From positions 3,410,001 through 3,474,000 of the forward strand of contig NZ_CP026377.1 of NCBI RefSeq assembly GCF_002953195.1: a DNA stretch of 64,000 nucleotides, given 5' to 3'. This document shows positions 33,156 through 45,022 of this stretch, one piece after another (the first letter of the stretch is position 1; each line of letters opens with the position of its first letter). The DNA is from Mixta gaviniae (GTDB lineage: Bacteria; Pseudomonadota; Gammaproteobacteria; Enterobacterales; Enterobacteriaceae). The notes below the pieces were generated by a model, which saw only the letters and a list, made by a program, of their open reading frames with translations, was not told the origin of the DNA and did no database searches. The position numbers were made by a program, and so were the translations under genes.

Positions 33156-33886
33156 TAGCGGCGCGCTTCCCGCATCAGCAGCTTCATCTCTTTCACCGCC
33201 TCGGCCAGCCCGCTCATCAGCGCACGCCCGATAATCGCATGGCCGATATTCAGCTCGTGCATTTCCGGCAGTGCAGCGATCGGCAGCACGTTATGGTAGG
33301 TGAGACCGTGGCCGGCGTTAACCTTCAGCCCTTTCGCGGCAGCCCAGGTGGCCGCGTGCGCGATGCGCGCCAGCTCGGCGTCGCGCGCGTCGCCCGCTTC
33401 CGCTTCGGCGTATGCGCCAGTATGAATTTCGATGTAAGGCGCGCCCACCGCCGCCGCGGCATCAATCTGCCGTTCGTCGGCGTCGATAAACAGCGAGGTC
33501 AGAATACCCGCTGCGTTAAGACGCTGCACCGCCGCGCTGATTTTTTCCTGCTGTCCCGCCACGTCCAGGCCGCCTTCGGTGGTGACCTCCTGACGTTTTT
33601 CCGGCACCAGGCAGCAGAAGTGCGGCTTCAGCTCGCAGGCGATCGCCAGCATCTCTTCCGTCACCGCCATCTCCAGGTTCATGCGCGTCTCAATGGTCTG
33701 GCGCAGCAGACGCACGTCGCGATCGGTAATGTGGCGGCGATCTTCGCGCAGGTGGACGGTGATGCCGTCAGCGCCCGCCTGCTCGGCGACGAAAGCCGCC
33801 TGCACCGGATCGGGATAGTGGGTGCCGCGCGCGTTGCGCACCGTGGCGATATGATCGATATTGACGCCTAATAACAACTCAGCCAT
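33155..33886 (-). CDS. pdxJ: Pyridoxine 5'-phosphate synthase
   Basis: A 243-residue TIM-barrel enzyme condensing 1-deoxyxylulose 5-phosphate with 3-amino-1-hydroxyacetone 1-phosphate to make pyridoxine phosphate. Family blocks include [33 protein letters not shown] and [10 protein letters not shown]. It lies between recO (60 bases) and acpS (overlap), as in E. coli. Confidence 0.97.
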   Translation of the reverse strand: MAELLLGVNIDHIATVRNARGTHYPDPVQAAFVAEQAGADGITVHLREDRRHITDRDVRLLRQTIETRMNLEMAVTEEMLAIACELKPHFCCLVPEKRQEVTTEGGLDVAGQQEKISAAVQRLNAAGILTSLFIDADERQIDAAAAVGAPYIEIHTGAYAEAEAGDARDAELARIAHAATWAAAKGLKVNAGHGLTYHNVLPIAALPEMHELNIGHAIIGRALMSGLAEAVKEMKLLMREARR

Positions 33887-33946
33887 GACAGTCCTCAGAA
33901 TGTTGCAGTTATGCAGGCAGCGCCACGCCTCCGGCGCGCGCTGGGT

Positions 33947-34684
33947 TTATTCCTGATTATTTTCCGGTGCGTCCGCGCGTTTCTTCGGGATGAACTGACG
34001 GAACAGCTCCTGACTTTTTAACGGTTTGCCGCCCAGCCACGGCTTCAGCGCCATACGGGTGAAGCGTTTTGCGGCGCGCAGCGTATCGCCGTCGGGGAAT
34101 TCGCGCTCATAGAGGGCACGTAACTGCCGTCCGGTAAAGCTACGCTGGTTGACCACCATGCTGGCGATAAAGCCTTTCTCTTCACGAAAGCTATAGGTCA
34201 TGCCATCTTCCACATCTTCGCCGGTGCCGGCGCAGTGCAGAAAATCGACGCCGTAACCCATGTGGCCCAGCAGCGCCAGCTCAAAGCGGCGCAGAGCCGG
34301 TTCCGGGCTGCCGTTGGCTTCGGCCAGAGACTGGATACAGTGAAGGTAATCGAAGAAGAGTTCAGGAAAGGGCGTCTCGTGCTGCAGCACGCGCGCCAGC
34401 AGCTCGTTGACGTAAAGCCCGCAGTAGAGGGCGGTGCCGCTCAGCGGCAACGCCAGCGAGACCGCTTCAACGTTGCGCAGCGTTTTGACTTCGCCGCGTC
34501 CGCCCCAGCGCACCAGCAGCGGCGTGAAAGGCTGCAGCGCCCCCTTAAGATGGGAGCGCTTCGAGCGCGCGCCTTTGGAGATAACGCGCACTCGTCCATG
34601 ATTTTCCGTAAAGAGATCCAGCATCAGGCTGGTTTCGCTCCACGGCCGGCCATGGAGAACAAAAGCGCGCTGCCAGCCTTCCAT
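33947..34684 (-). CDS. recO: DNA repair protein RecO
   Basis: A 245-residue RecFOR mediator that loads RecA onto SSB-coated DNA. It has an OB-fold N-terminus ([22 protein letters not shown]) and a helical C-terminal domain; zinc-type cysteines are not conserved, as in other enterobacteria. It follows era by seven bases in the rnc-era-recO operon. Confidence 0.95.
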   Translation of the reverse strand: MEGWQRAFVLHGRPWSETSLMLDLFTENHGRVRVISKGARSKRSHLKGALQPFTPLLVRWGGRGEVKTLRNVEAVSLALPLSGTALYCGLYVNELLARVLQHETPFPELFFDYLHCIQSLAEANGSPEPALRRFELALLGHMGYGVDFLHCAGTGEDVEDGMTYSFREEKGFIASMVVNQRSFTGRQLRALYEREFPDGDTLRAAKRFTRMALKPWLGGKPLKSQELFRQFIPKKRADAPENNQE

Positions 34685-34691
34685 TCAGCAA

Positions 34692-36286
<1,595 letters not shown>

Positions 36287-36360
36287 TCAACAATGCGTCA
36301 ATTATGCTGCATACGAAACAGGGCTGACGACGGTCAACGCTAAACAGTTTCGTTTGCAGT

Positions 36361-36382
36361 GGCCTCCCGCACGCGGGAGGCC
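36361..36382. repeat. Perfect hairpin between lepB and rnc
   Basis: Ten-base arms GGCCTCCCGC / GCGGGAGGCC around AC. There is no T-run on either strand, so it may be an attenuator, mRNA end or the RNase III-sensitive leader zone of rnc. Confidence 0.6.
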
Positions 36383-36405
36383 ATCCGTTTTACAGGCGGT
36401 CCGGA

Positions 36406-37380
36406 TCAGTGGATGCCGCCAATACGACTCAGGCGAACGCCGGTAGGCCATTCCCCTTCTTGCTTCTCAAAGCTCATCCAGATGGCGGTCGCCTTGCCAA
36501 CCAGATTTTTTTCCGGCACGAAGCCCCAATAACGGCTGTCAGCGCTGTTATCGCGGTTATCGCCCATCATAAAGTAGTGTCCGGCAGGCACGACCCAGCT
36601 CGCCTGCGGCTGCCCCGGCTGCTGATAATACATGCTGGCCTGACTTTGCGCCTCAGTTACCAGTAAAATATTGTGGGTAACGTCACCCAGCGTTTCTTTA
36701 CGGGCCGCCAGACGCAGGCCGCCGCGCATGGTTTCACCCTGCGGCACCTGCCAGAAGCCGTTGCCCGACTCATTGCCGTCGAAACCGCTAAAGGTTTGAA
36801 TAAAGTTGCTCGGCGCCACGTCGGAATAGGTGATTGGCAGCGCTTTGTCGCAGGCTCTGCCGCTCTCGCATGCCGGGTTTACCGTCAGCGTTTTATTCAG
36901 CGGATCATAGGTCACACGGTCGCCCGGCAGACCAATAACACGTTTGATATAGTCAAGGCTCGGATCCTTCGGATATTTAAACACCGCGATATCGCCGCGC
37001 GCCGGATGCCCGGTCGGGATCAGCGTGGTCTGGGTGATCGGATCTTTAATCCCGTAGGCGAACTTCTCCACCACGATAAAATCGCCAATCAGCAGCGTCG
37101 GCATCATCGAGCCGGATGGGATCTGGAACGGCTCGTAAATAAACGAGCGCACCACAAACACCACCGCCAGTACCGGAAACACCGAGGCGGCCGTTTCCAC
37201 CCAGCCCGGCTGCTTCGCCACTTTCGTCAGCGTGGCGTTATCCAGCGTGCCGCCGGTTTGCGCCTGCGCCTGAGCCTGCTGCGCGCGCCGCGCCGGCGCC
37301 CATTTGAAGCGGTCGACACACCAGATGATGCCGGTGACCAGCGTCGCTATCGCCAGTATCAGGGCGAACATGTTAGCCAT
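36406..37380 (-). CDS. lepB: Signal peptidase I
   Basis: A 324-residue inner-membrane peptidase removing Sec and Tat signal peptides. There are two N-terminal membrane helices (about 3-22 and 62-80). Catalytic Ser91 (IPSGSMMPTL) and Lys146 (DYIKRVIGLPGD) are at the exact E. coli numbers. The box MMGDNRDNSADSRYWG is present. It is 9 bases after lepA in the lepA-lepB operon. Confidence 0.98.
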   Translation of the reverse strand: MANMFALILAIATLVTGIIWCVDRFKWAPARRAQQAQAQAQTGGTLDNATLTKVAKQPGWVETAASVFPVLAVVFVVRSFIYEPFQIPSGSMMPTLLIGDFIVVEKFAYGIKDPITQTTLIPTGHPARGDIAVFKYPKDPSLDYIKRVIGLPGDRVTYDPLNKTLTVNPACESGRACDKALPITYSDVAPSNFIQTFSGFDGNESGNGFWQVPQGETMRGGLRLAARKETLGDVTHNILLVTEAQSQASMYYQQPGQPQASWVVPAGHYFMMGDNRDNSADSRYWGFVPEKNLVGKATAIWMSFEKQEGEWPTGVRLSRIGGIH

Positions 37381-37389
37381 CAGTTATCC

Positions 37390-39189
37390 TTACTTGCCAT
37401 CTTTGCCCACGTGCAGAATGGCGAGGAACGCTTCCTGCGGCAGTTCGACGTTGCCGACCTGCTTCATGCGTTTCTTACCATCTTTCTGCTTCTGCAACAG
37501 CTTTTTCTTACGACTTACGTCGCCGCCGTAGCATTTCGCGAGTACGTTTTTACGCAGCTGCTTAACCGTTGAACGGGCGATAATGTGGTTGCCGATCGCC
37601 GCCTGGATAGCGATATCAAACTGCTGGCGCGGGATCAGCTCTTTCATCTTCTCAACCAGATCGCGACCGCGGTACGGCGCGTTATCGCGGTGAGTGATCA
37701 GCGCCAGCGCATCGACGCGCTCGGAGTTAATCAGTACGTCCACTCGCACCATGTCAGACGCCTGGAAGCGCTTGAAGTTGTAATCCAGCGAGGCGTAGCC
37801 GCGCGAGGTCGACTTCAGGCGATCGAAGAAATCCAGCACCACTTCCGCCATCGGGATTTCATAGGTCAGCGCTACCTGATTGCCGTGATAAACCATGTTG
37901 GTCTGCACGCCGCGCTTCTCAATGCACAGGGTGATAACGTTGCCCAGGTACTCCTGCGGCAGCAGCATATGACACTCTGCAATCGGCTCGCGCAGCTCGT
38001 TGATATTGTTCAACGGCGGCAGCTTGGAGGGGCTATCGACGTAGACAATCTCTCCGCCGGTGGTTTCCACTTCATAAACTACGGTCGGCGCAGTGGTGAT
38101 CAAGTCGAGATCGTATTCACGCTCCAGACGCTCCTGAATGATCTCCATATGCAGCAGACCCAGGAAGCCGCAGCGGAAACCAAAGCCCAACGCCGTTGAG
38201 CTTTCCGGCTCATAGAACAGCGAGGCGTCATTCAGGCTCAGCTTGCCCAGCGCGTCGCGAAACGCTTCATAATCATCGGAGCTGATCGGGAAAAGGCCGG
38301 CATAAACCTGCGGCTTCACTTTCTTAAAGCCCGGCAGCGCTTTATCCGCCGGCATTCTGGCGCCGGTCAGAGTATCGCCCACCGGCGCGCCGAGGATGTC
38401 TTTAATGGCGCACACCAGCCAGCCTACTTCGCCGCAGTTAAGCGCATCGCGATCGACCTGCTTCGGCGTGAAGATGCCGAGACGGTCGGCGTTGTAGACC
38501 TGACCGGTACTCATCACTTTGATCTTTTCGCCCTTGCGCAGCGTGCCGTTTTTGATGCGCACCAGCGAGACGACGCCCAGGTAGTTATCGAACCAGGAGT
38601 CGATGATCAGCGCCTGCAGCGGCCCGTTCGGGTCGCCTTCCGGCGGCGGAATGTCGCGCACCAGACGCTCCAGCACGTCGGGTACGCCAATGCCGGTTTT
38701 CGCCGAGCAGCGTACCGCGTCGGTAGCATCGATGCCGACAATATCTTCAATTTCCTGCGCAACGCGATCGGGATCGGCGGCCGGCAGATCGATTTTGTTC
38801 AGTACCGGCACCACTTCCAGATCCATTTCCATGGCGGTATAGCAGTTAGCCAGCGTCTGCGCTTCCACGCCCTGCCCTGCATCTACCACCAGCAGCGCAC
38901 CTTCGCAGGCGGCAAGAGAACGCGAAACTTCATAAGAGAAGTCCACGTGGCCTGGGGTATCGATAAAATTGAGCTGGTAAGTTTCGCCGTTCGGCGCTTT
39001 GTAATCGAGCGTCACGCTCTGCGCTTTGATGGTGATGCCACGCTCGCGCTCCAGATCCATTGAGTCCAGAACCTGCGCAGCCATTTCACGATCGGTTAAG
39101 CCGCCGCAAATCTGGATCAGACGATCTGATAACGTTGATTTGCCGTGGTCAATATGCGCGATGATCGAAAAGTTTCTTATATGCTTCAT
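37390..39189 (-). CDS. lepA: Elongation factor 4 (LepA)
   Basis: A 599-residue translational GTPase that acts in 30S biogenesis and back-translocation. G1 is [13 protein letters not shown]3 DTPGHVDF and G4 NKIDLP. EF-G-like domains and the LepA-specific C-terminal domain ending near [15 protein letters not shown] follow. Length matches E. coli (599 aa). Confidence 0.98.
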   Translation of the reverse strand: MKHIRNFSIIAHIDHGKSTLSDRLIQICGGLTDREMAAQVLDSMDLERERGITIKAQSVTLDYKAPNGETYQLNFIDTPGHVDFSYEVSRSLAACEGALLVVDAGQGVEAQTLANCYTAMEMDLEVVPVLNKIDLPAADPDRVAQEIEDIVGIDATDAVRCSAKTGIGVPDVLERLVRDIPPPEGDPNGPLQALIIDSWFDNYLGVVSLVRIKNGTLRKGEKIKVMSTGQVYNADRLGIFTPKQVDRDALNCGEVGWLVCAIKDILGAPVGDTLTGARMPADKALPGFKKVKPQVYAGLFPISSDDYEAFRDALGKLSLNDASLFYEPESSTALGFGFRCGFLGLLHMEIIQERLEREYDLDLITTAPTVVYEVETTGGEIVYVDSPSKLPPLNNINELREPIAECHMLLPQEYLGNVITLCIEKRGVQTNMVYHGNQVALTYEIPMAEVVLDFFDRLKSTSRGYASLDYNFKRFQASDMVRVDVLINSERVDALALITHRDNAPYRGRDLVEKMKELIPRQQFDIAIQAAIGNHIIARSTVKQLRKNVLAKCYGGDVSRKKKLLQKQKDGKKRMKQVGNVELPQEAFLAILHVGKDGK

Positions 39190-39396
39190 TATGGAGGTTA
39201 TTCTGCCTTACAAATGCTGAAACTCTCGCGATGCAACCTCAGGAGAGCGTGTAATATCACAGGCGGAGACGGCCCGAAAGGCGCATTGTACACGACATAT
39301 CAGGGTGGTGGAATCATCGCGCCGGGAGATAAAGCAAGGAAAACGGGATGATAGCGTATTTGCTGCGAAGGCGGTGAAAAAAAGCGCAAAACATTA

Positions 39397-39421
39397 GCCG
39401 GACAAGCATTGCTTGCCCGGC
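39397..39421 (-). terminator. Possible rseC terminator
   Basis: Stem GCCGGACAAGC / GCTTGCCCGGC with one mismatch and an ATT loop. A T-rich run appears on the minus strand some 12 bases beyond, so the call is moderate. Confidence 0.5.
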
Positions 39422-39427
39422 GTAACG

Positions 39428-39895
39428 TTACAGTGATTCCTGCTCAACGCGTAGCGCGTCGGGCGGCAGCATGACATTGAGGATGATCGGCTGGAAGGCT
39501 TCACGATCGCCGAAGCGCGATGAAACCCCTTTGGCGACGATAAAGCCGCCGATACCGCCGAGCAGCGCGCCGCAGGCGGCCGCCAGATCGGTATGGAACA
39601 GCATCTGAAACAGGCCCGCCAGCAGGAACAGCCCCAGCAGTGGCGTCATATAGACCAGCAGCGCCGAACCCAGCAAGCTGCTTTCACGGATGCCCAGCTC
39701 TACGCGCTGACCCGGCTGCAGTGGCTTTTCGCTGGCGATTTGCATCACGTGCGCGTTTTTCGGCCCCAGCTTGTTCAGCATGGCGCTGCCGCACCCTTTG
39801 CGCGCCGAGCAGCTGTTGCAGGTGGTTTTTACTTCCGAATGCAGCGTGGCGATGCCGTCCTGCCACGTAACCACTGTGGCCCATTCTCTCATCAT
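39428..39895 (-). CDS. rseC: SoxR-reducing / sigma-E modulator protein RseC
   Basis: A 155-residue inner-membrane protein with an N-terminal cysteine cluster (TCNSCSARKGCGSAML) and two membrane helices (about 78-118). In E. coli it positively modulates sigma-E and, with Rsx proteins, takes part in reducing SoxR. It overlaps rseB by four bases. Last gene of rpoE-rseABC. Confidence 0.94.
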   Translation of the reverse strand: MMREWATVVTWQDGIATLHSEVKTTCNSCSARKGCGSAMLNKLGPKNAHVMQIASEKPLQPGQRVELGIRESSLLGSALLVYMTPLLGLFLLAGLFQMLFHTDLAAACGALLGGIGGFIVAKGVSSRFGDREAFQPIILNVMLPPDALRVEQESL

Positions 39896-40848
39896 CGTTG
39901 CGTACCTAAATTGATGCTGTCGGCGATACGCTTCGCCGTCGCGGGCGGCAGTTCGCCGACAATGGTAATGTCAGTGTTATTGCGGGTAGCAGTTTGCACC
40001 GTTCGACGGCCAGTGCGCAACAGCTGCGTCGTGCTGCTTTTATCCGCCGGGCTGACGTTAATAGAGAAACTGAAAAGCCCGTCGGAATAAAACCTTGATT
40101 CAACAGGCTTATTGATAGAAGGCAGCGTGCGGCGGCTCTGCGCCACTTCCGTCATTCCCGCTGGCAGCCAGCCAGGCGTCCAGTTAAAGCTCACTTTTTG
40201 GCTCTGCGGCACCGAAAGCGAAGGCGGCAGATTCGCTTTTTCCAGCCCCTGCATTAGGTTTCGTACGCCCTCATCGACGGCGAAACTGACCACGCGATAC
40301 TGCTCCAGCGTCTCGCCGTCGCGATCGAGCAGGTCGATGCGCAGCGGCAGCTTCGTTTCGCTGTCGAGCCAGACGATATAGCTATAGCGCGTGCCGTCGC
40401 GCGCGACGATACGCACCACTTCGCACAGTTGATCGGCGATACGCGTGCGTCCCACCGGCACAAAATCGTAGCTGGTAGTGAGGCGTTTAAAATCGGCGTT
40501 CACCACCGCCGGCAGCGCATCAACAATATGCGTACCGGGTAGCGAAAACGGCTCAAGTCCAGGCTCAAAGTAGCTGATATCGTTGCCGCGCTGGATCACT
40601 TCCCGACGCGGCCCATCCATCTGCAGCAGCTGCGCGTAGATCTTGTTATCGATCACCGCGTGACGATAGCGCAGCGATTCGATGCCCAGGCGGGAGACGT
40701 TGATATAAGCGAGTTCGTAGTTGAGGGACTGGCTGGCCTGTTCCATCTGTTGCAACAACGCCCCGGACGCAGTTTCCTGCGCCGGGGCGATGGCTGAATA
40801 AAACAGGCCGCCAGCCAGAAGGCTAACGGCACACCAGAGTTGCTTCAT
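39892..40848 (-). CDS. rseB: Sigma-E regulatory protein RseB
   Basis: A 318-residue periplasmic protein with an N-terminal signal peptide (about 1-23, cleavage near APA-QE). RseB binds RseA and shields it from DegS; off-pathway LPS displaces it. The N-terminal domain is LolA-like and a smaller C-terminal domain follows. It abuts rseA with a one-base overlap. Confidence 0.95.
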   Translation of the reverse strand: MKQLWCAVSLLAGGLFYSAIAPAQETASGALLQQMEQASQSLNYELAYINVSRLGIESLRYRHAVIDNKIYAQLLQMDGPRREVIQRGNDISYFEPGLEPFSLPGTHIVDALPAVVNADFKRLTTSYDFVPVGRTRIADQLCEVVRIVARDGTRYSYIVWLDSETKLPLRIDLLDRDGETLEQYRVVSFAVDEGVRNLMQGLEKANLPPSLSVPQSQKVSFNWTPGWLPAGMTEVAQSRRTLPSINKPVESRFYSDGLFSFSINVSPADKSSTTQLLRTGRRTVQTATRNNTDITIVGELPPATAKRIADSINLGTQR

Positions 40849-41498
40849 TACTGCTGCTGAATTCCTAACGACTGATTTCCTGGAACCTGAACCTGTGCCT
40901 GCTGCGGGCCGGTGGGATCAAATTGCATCTGCTCAGTGTGTAAGCGACGCTGCAGTTCGTAATCCTGCAGCATGGCGTTGACCCGACGGCGCTGTTCCTG
41001 CACCTGCTGGCTGGCGCTGTTGGTGTCAAAGCTGTCAGACGGCACGCCCAGGCTGACCGGCGACGCTTTACCCATCATCGGCAGCGTGTTGAACACCGGC
41101 GCTTCAGAAGCCTGTCCTGACTCCTGCGGCTGATTGTAGTGCTGAACGCCAACAATCACCGCCAGCGAAACGCAGGCGGCCACGCCGACCTGGGTAATCT
41201 GCGCAGCCCAGGGACGCATTTTTTTCCAGAAAGGCATTTTCTCCCAGCGCGCGGGTTCTGGCTGCGCTTCCGGGATAAACGCGGTGACATTGCGAGCAGG
41301 TTCCTGTTCTATCGCGGCGGCAACGCGCGCGGCGATATCAAAATGGACGGTTTCGCCGACATCACCACGCAGCGTATCGCGGATAAGATGATAGCTTTCC
41401 CAGCTTTGCTGCAGTGTAGCGTCTTTAGACAATGCGGAGATCACTTCGTTGTCCAAAGTTTCGCCATCCATTAAAGCGGAAAGTTTTTCTTTCTGCAT
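40848..41498 (-). CDS. rseA: Anti-sigma-E factor RseA
   Basis: A 216-residue single-pass inner-membrane protein. The cytosolic N-terminal domain (1-90, KLSALMDGETLDNEVISAL) binds sigma-E. A helix at about 105-122 is followed by a periplasmic Gln-rich C-terminus cut by DegS under stress. It follows rpoE by 30 bases. Confidence 0.97.
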   Translation of the reverse strand: MQKEKLSALMDGETLDNEVISALSKDATLQQSWESYHLIRDTLRGDVGETVHFDIAARVAAAIEQEPARNVTAFIPEAQPEPARWEKMPFWKKMRPWAAQITQVGVAACVSLAVIVGVQHYNQPQESGQASEAPVFNTLPMMGKASPVSLGVPSDSFDTNSASQQVQEQRRRVNAMLQDYELQRRLHTEQMQFDPTGPQQAQVQVPGNQSLGIQQQ

Positions 41499-41528
41499 GC
41501 CTTAGTACCCTTCCTGTATCCGTTATCG

Positions 41529-42104
41529 CTAACGTTGGATAAGCGGTTGAACTTTGTTATCAATGGCCTCTCGCGCGCGGAAAATGCGCGAGCGCACGGT
41601 GCCTACCGGACAATCCATGATGGCAGCTATCTCTTCATAGCTTAGCCCATCCAGCTCCCGCAGGGTGATTGCCATGCGCAAATCCTCCGGAAGCGACTCA
41701 ATGGTACGGAACACTATCTGTTTCAACTCATCAGACAACATTAAGTTCTCAGGGTTCGATATTTCTTTCAGCGCGCCTGCGCTTTCGAAATTTTCAGCCT
41801 CTATCGCATCCACATCACTGGATGGCGGACGGCGGCCCTGAGCGACCAGATAGTTTTTCGCGGTATTAACGGCAATACGGTATAACCAGGTGTAAAACGC
41901 GCTATCGCCGCGGAAAGAGTCCAACGCGCGATACGCTTTGATAAAAGATTCCTGTACCACGTCGGGTACATCGCCTGACGGAACGTAGCGTGAAACCAGG
42001 CTCGCCACTTTATGCTGGTAACGAACAACCAGTAAATTGAATGACTTCTGATCTCCTTTCTGTACCCGCTCAACGAGAATCTGATCCGTTAATTGCTCGC
42101 TCAT
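41529..42104 (-). CDS. rpoE: RNA polymerase sigma-E factor
   Basis: A 191-residue group IV (ECF) sigma factor for the envelope stress response. The region 2 block is DVVQESFIKAYRALDSFRGDSAFYTWLYRIAVNT and is conserved, and region 4 includes GLSYEEIAAIMDCPVGTVRSRI. First gene of the operon, preceded by a sigma-E-type promoter and a short coupled leader frame. Confidence 0.98.
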   Translation of the reverse strand: MSEQLTDQILVERVQKGDQKSFNLLVVRYQHKVASLVSRYVPSGDVPDVVQESFIKAYRALDSFRGDSAFYTWLYRIAVNTAKNYLVAQGRRPPSSDVDAIEAENFESAGALKEISNPENLMLSDELKQIVFRTIESLPEDLRMAITLRELDGLSYEEIAAIMDCPVGTVRSRIFRAREAIDNKVQPLIQR

Positions 42105-42177
42105 CCGAGGTAATATCTCCCCAAATCATTCTCCACGCGTAAATGAACCACCAGCAAACACTCAAGTTTATGAGCAA
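42070..42177 (-). CDS. rseD: rseD-like leader peptide overlapping rpoE
   Basis: An open frame encodes LSVCWWFIYAWRMIWGDI and ends with a TGA 35 bases inside rpoE. E. coli has a leader frame, rseD, coupled to rpoE in this place. Here no ATG is in frame before the conserved part: options are TTG at 42177, ATA at 42171 (well spaced from GAGGGGG) or TTG at 42165. About 31-35 residues. It is probably a translated leader; the start is uncertain. Confidence 0.55.
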   Translation of the reverse strand: MLINLSVCWWFIYAWRMIWGDITSDERAINGSDSR

Positions 42178-42186
42178 GCCCTCATT

Positions 42187-42213
42187 AGAGCCGGTCATTA
42201 GACAATAGTTCAG
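42187..42213 (-). promoter_or_regulatory. Sigma-E-type promoter of rpoE
   Basis: -35 GAACTA (42213-42208), 16-base spacer and -10 TCTAA (42191-42187) fit the sigma-E consensus, so rpoE is likely autoregulated. Confidence 0.75.
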
Positions 42214-42528
42214 TTACGCCGTTTTTTTGTTGCCTTACCGGGTACTTTTACACGTCTGGATTGTTGAGCATGCTGGGAAAACCTACGCCACTGCTGTTTT
42301 TGATCATCGTAAACCGGTTACCGGGCGTAAGCCGCAGAGTACCCGATGCGCATGACATTTTCATCACCAAAGCGCAATTATTGTCCCTTGTTAACCATAA
42401 TAAACAAGCTTTGACTCTTGCCCAGCCTGCCATAAAGTCAAAAGGGATTGTATTGCGCCAGATCGTGCCTTTTGACGCTTTTAGCGCTTTTTAAATCGAC
42501 CGTTTCGCCTTATGCTCTGACGACCACT

Positions 42529-42546
42529 TGTTTAGTAAAATAAACA
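42529..42546 (+). promoter_or_regulatory. NadR operator at nadB
   Basis: TGTTTAGTAAAATAAACA is a perfect TGTTTA-N6-TAAACA NadR box. It ends two bases before the nadB ATG, so it covers the translation start region. Confidence 0.88.
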
Positions 42547-42548
42547 CC

Positions 42549-44168
42549 ATGAGCAAAATTTCCGATTATCAGTGTGACGTTTTGATTATTGGCAGCGGCG
42601 CGGCGGGCCTTTCGCTGGCGCTGCGGCTGGCGCAGACTCAGCAGGTCACCGTCCTGAGCAAAGGGCCGGTTAGCGAGGGATCCAGCTTTTACGCGCAGGG
42701 CGGCATTGCTGCCGTCTTCGATGAAATGGACAGTATCGAAGCGCACGTGGAGGATACGCTGATGGCCGGAGCCGGCCTGTGCGACCGCGAGTCGGTGGAT
42801 TTTATCGCGCGCAACGCGCGCCACTGCGTGGAATGGCTGATTGAACATGGCGTCGCTTTCGACAAAGAGACGCAGCCCGACGGCGAGGAGCGTTATCACC
42901 TGACGCGTGAAGGCGGCCACAGCCATCGCCGCATTCTGCACAGCGCCGACGCCACCGGGCGCGAAGTCGTCACCACGCTGGTTTCTCAGGCGTTGAGCCA
43001 CCCTAATATCCGTATTCTGGAGCGCACCAACGCCGTTGACCTTATTCTCTCCGATCGACTCGGGTTGCCGGGCGCGCGCCGCGTCCTGGGGGCGTGGATC
43101 TGGAATCGCAATCTGGAGCGGGTAGAGACCTGCAGCGCGCGCGCCGTCGTGCTGGCCACCGGCGGCGCGGCGAAGGTTTATCAGTACACGACCAATCCCG
43201 ACATCGCCTCCGGAGATGGCATCGCCATGGCCTGGCGCGCTGGCTGCCGCGTGGCGAACCTGGAGTTCAATCAGTTCCACCCCACCTGCCTGTACCATCC
43301 TCAGGCGCGTAACTTTTTGCTGACCGAAGCCCTGCGCGGTGAAGGCGCTTATTTGCGGCGTCCTGACGGCAGCCGCTTTATGCCTGACTTCGACGCGCGC
43401 GGCGAACTGGCGCCGCGCGATATTGTGGCGCGGGCGATCGATCATGAAATGAAACGTCTCGGCGCCGACTGCATGTATCTCGATATCAGCCATCAGCCGG
43501 CCGACTTTATCCGCGCCCACTTCCCGATGATTGATGAAAAGCTGCGCTCGCTGGGTCTCGATCTGACGCGCGAACCGATTCCGGTGGTGCCGGCAGCGCA
43601 CTATACCTGCGGCGGTGTGCTGGTCGATCATCATGGCCGCACCGACGTCAACGGGCTCTATGCGATTGGCGAAGTTAGCTATACCGGCCTGCACGGCGCC
43701 AACCGCATGGCCTCCAATTCGTTGCTGGAGTGCCTGGTCTACGGCTGGTCGGCGGCGGAAGATATGCTGGTTACCCTGCCGCAAATTTCCCGCGTCGATA
43801 AGCTGCCCGCCTGGGATGAGAGCCAGGTAGATGATTCTGATGAAAGAGTGGTGATCCAGCACAACTGGCATGAGCTGCGGCTGTTTATGTGGGATTACGT
43901 CGGCATCGTGCGCACCACTAAACGTCTGGAGCGCGCCAGCCGACGTATCGCGCTGCTGCAGCAGGAGATTGAGGAGTATTACCGCCACTTTCGCATCTCC
44001 AATAATCTGCTGGAGCTACGAAATCTGACGCAGGTGGCGGAGCTGATCATTCGTTGCGCTATGCAGCGCAAAGAGAGCCGCGGGCTGCACTACACGCTCG
44101 ACTATCCCGAGACGCTGCCCGCTTCAGCCCCAACCATCCTGACGCCGCCGGGCTACATAAACAGATAG
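42549..44168 (+). CDS. nadB: L-aspartate oxidase
   Basis: A 539-residue flavoenzyme oxidising aspartate to iminoaspartate, first step of NAD synthesis. The FAD site is [17 protein letters not shown], with the fumarate-reductase-like blocks [12 protein letters not shown] and [17 protein letters not shown] frame upstream to TTG 42528 exists, but it would run through the NadR box; ATG 42549 gives the E. coli length (540 aa). The end overlaps convergent trmN by 16 bases. Confidence 0.97.
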   Translation: MSKISDYQCDVLIIGSGAAGLSLALRLAQTQQVTVLSKGPVSEGSSFYAQGGIAAVFDEMDSIEAHVEDTLMAGAGLCDRESVDFIARNARHCVEWLIEHGVAFDKETQPDGEERYHLTREGGHSHRRILHSADATGREVVTTLVSQALSHPNIRILERTNAVDLILSDRLGLPGARRVLGAWIWNRNLERVETCSARAVVLATGGAAKVYQYTTNPDIASGDGIAMAWRAGCRVANLEFNQFHPTCLYHPQARNFLLTEALRGEGAYLRRPDGSRFMPDFDARGELAPRDIVARAIDHEMKRLGADCMYLDISHQPADFIRAHFPMIDEKLRSLGLDLTREPIPVVPAAHYTCGGVLVDHHGRTDVNGLYAIGEVSYTGLHGANRMASNSLLECLVYGWSAAEDMLVTLPQISRVDKLPAWDESQVDDSDERVVIQHNWHELRLFMWDYVGIVRTTKRLERASRRIALLQQEIEEYYRHFRISNNLLELRNLTQVAELIIRCAMQRKESRGLHYTLDYPETLPASAPTILTPPGYINR

Positions 44169-44890
44169 AAATCCTGGGTCAGGCTGCAAAAAGCGGGAGA
44201 GTAGCAGCGGTCTGGCCCACGAATAATCAGGCGTTCCTGTAACTCTTCGCCTGGCGCCGGGGAAAACCCGAGCAGCACGCGATGCGGCAGCCGCGTATCG
44301 TTTTCCGCCACGTCGTTGCGAAAGCGCAGGTGCCAGCCGCGCGCCGCTGCCAGCGCGATAAAACGTCGCCCTTCCTCTTCCGGCAGCACCAGACAGAAAA
44401 AACCCTCTTCGCCGATCAGCGTCTCCGCGCTGCGCAGCAGATCTTCATGGGTCAAGGTGTGGGTGGCGCGCGCGTTATCGCGGGCGGAGGTGGCGCAGGC
44501 CGGGCCTGGTGTGAAATAAGGCGGGTTGCTGACAATCAGCGAATAGCGTTTTTCCTGACGCTGCGCCCAGGAGAGAATATCCGCTTGGTGAATATGGATC
44601 CGCGCCGCCCAGGGCGATTGTGCGGCATTCTCCGCCGCCTGCGCCGCTGCCTCGCAGTCCAGCTCGACCGCATCAATTTCTACCGATTCCGCCGTGCGCT
44701 GCGCCAGCATCAGCGCCAGCAGGCCGCTGCCGGTGCCGATATCAAGAATGCGTACCGCCTGCGCCACCGGCGCCCACGCGCCCAGCAAAATGCTGTCGGT
44801 GCCGACCTTCATGGCGCAGCGATCGTGCGCAATAAAAAAACGTTTAAAAGTGAAGCCGTTGCCACGTAATGGCGGTTTTGATTGCGACAT
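44153..44890 (-). CDS. trmN: tRNA1(Val) (adenine-37-N6)-methyltransferase
   Basis: A 245-residue SAM-dependent methyltransferase (YfiC) that modifies A37 of tRNA-Val. It has the SAM motif [13 protein letters not shown] and the amino-methyltransferase motif NPPY. The in-frame ATG 11 codons upstream gives a longer form, but [19 protein letters not shown] at 44890 matches E. coli. Divergent from srmB. Confidence 0.95.
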   Translation of the reverse strand: MSQSKPPLRGNGFTFKRFFIAHDRCAMKVGTDSILLGAWAPVAQAVRILDIGTGSGLLALMLAQRTAESVEIDAVELDCEAAAQAAENAAQSPWAARIHIHQADILSWAQRQEKRYSLIVSNPPYFTPGPACATSARDNARATHTLTHEDLLRSAETLIGEEGFFCLVLPEEEGRRFIALAAARGWHLRFRNDVAENDTRLPHRVLLGFSPAPGEELQERLIIRGPDRCYSPAFCSLTQDFYLFM

Positions 44891-45022
44891 AATCAGGACC
44901 AGAGACAAAAACGGTGTCAGCATAGGGGAAATAAGAAAGGGTTAAAAGCCATAAACTGCCGACAAACAGATGAAGATCGTCGCCAATCTGTCTATAATCA
45001 GCGCCCCAAACTGAGGTAGACC

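Larger units (their letters stand above)
42105..42548. promoter_or_regulatory. rpoE-nadB divergent region
   Basis: A 444-base gap apart from the short rseD-like frame. It contains the sigma-E promoter on the rpoE side and a NadR box on the nadB side. The middle (42230-42500) shows no further gene; short frames there lack support. Confidence 0.6.

Noticed and set aside
42249..42433. Short minus-strand frame between rpoE and nadB
   Set aside because: No ribosome site, no likeness, and it crosses promoter-type sequence.
42510..43988. A 492-codon open frame antisense to nadB
   Set aside because: It mirrors nadB codons in GC-rich DNA, has no family likeness and lies fully opposite a secure gene.
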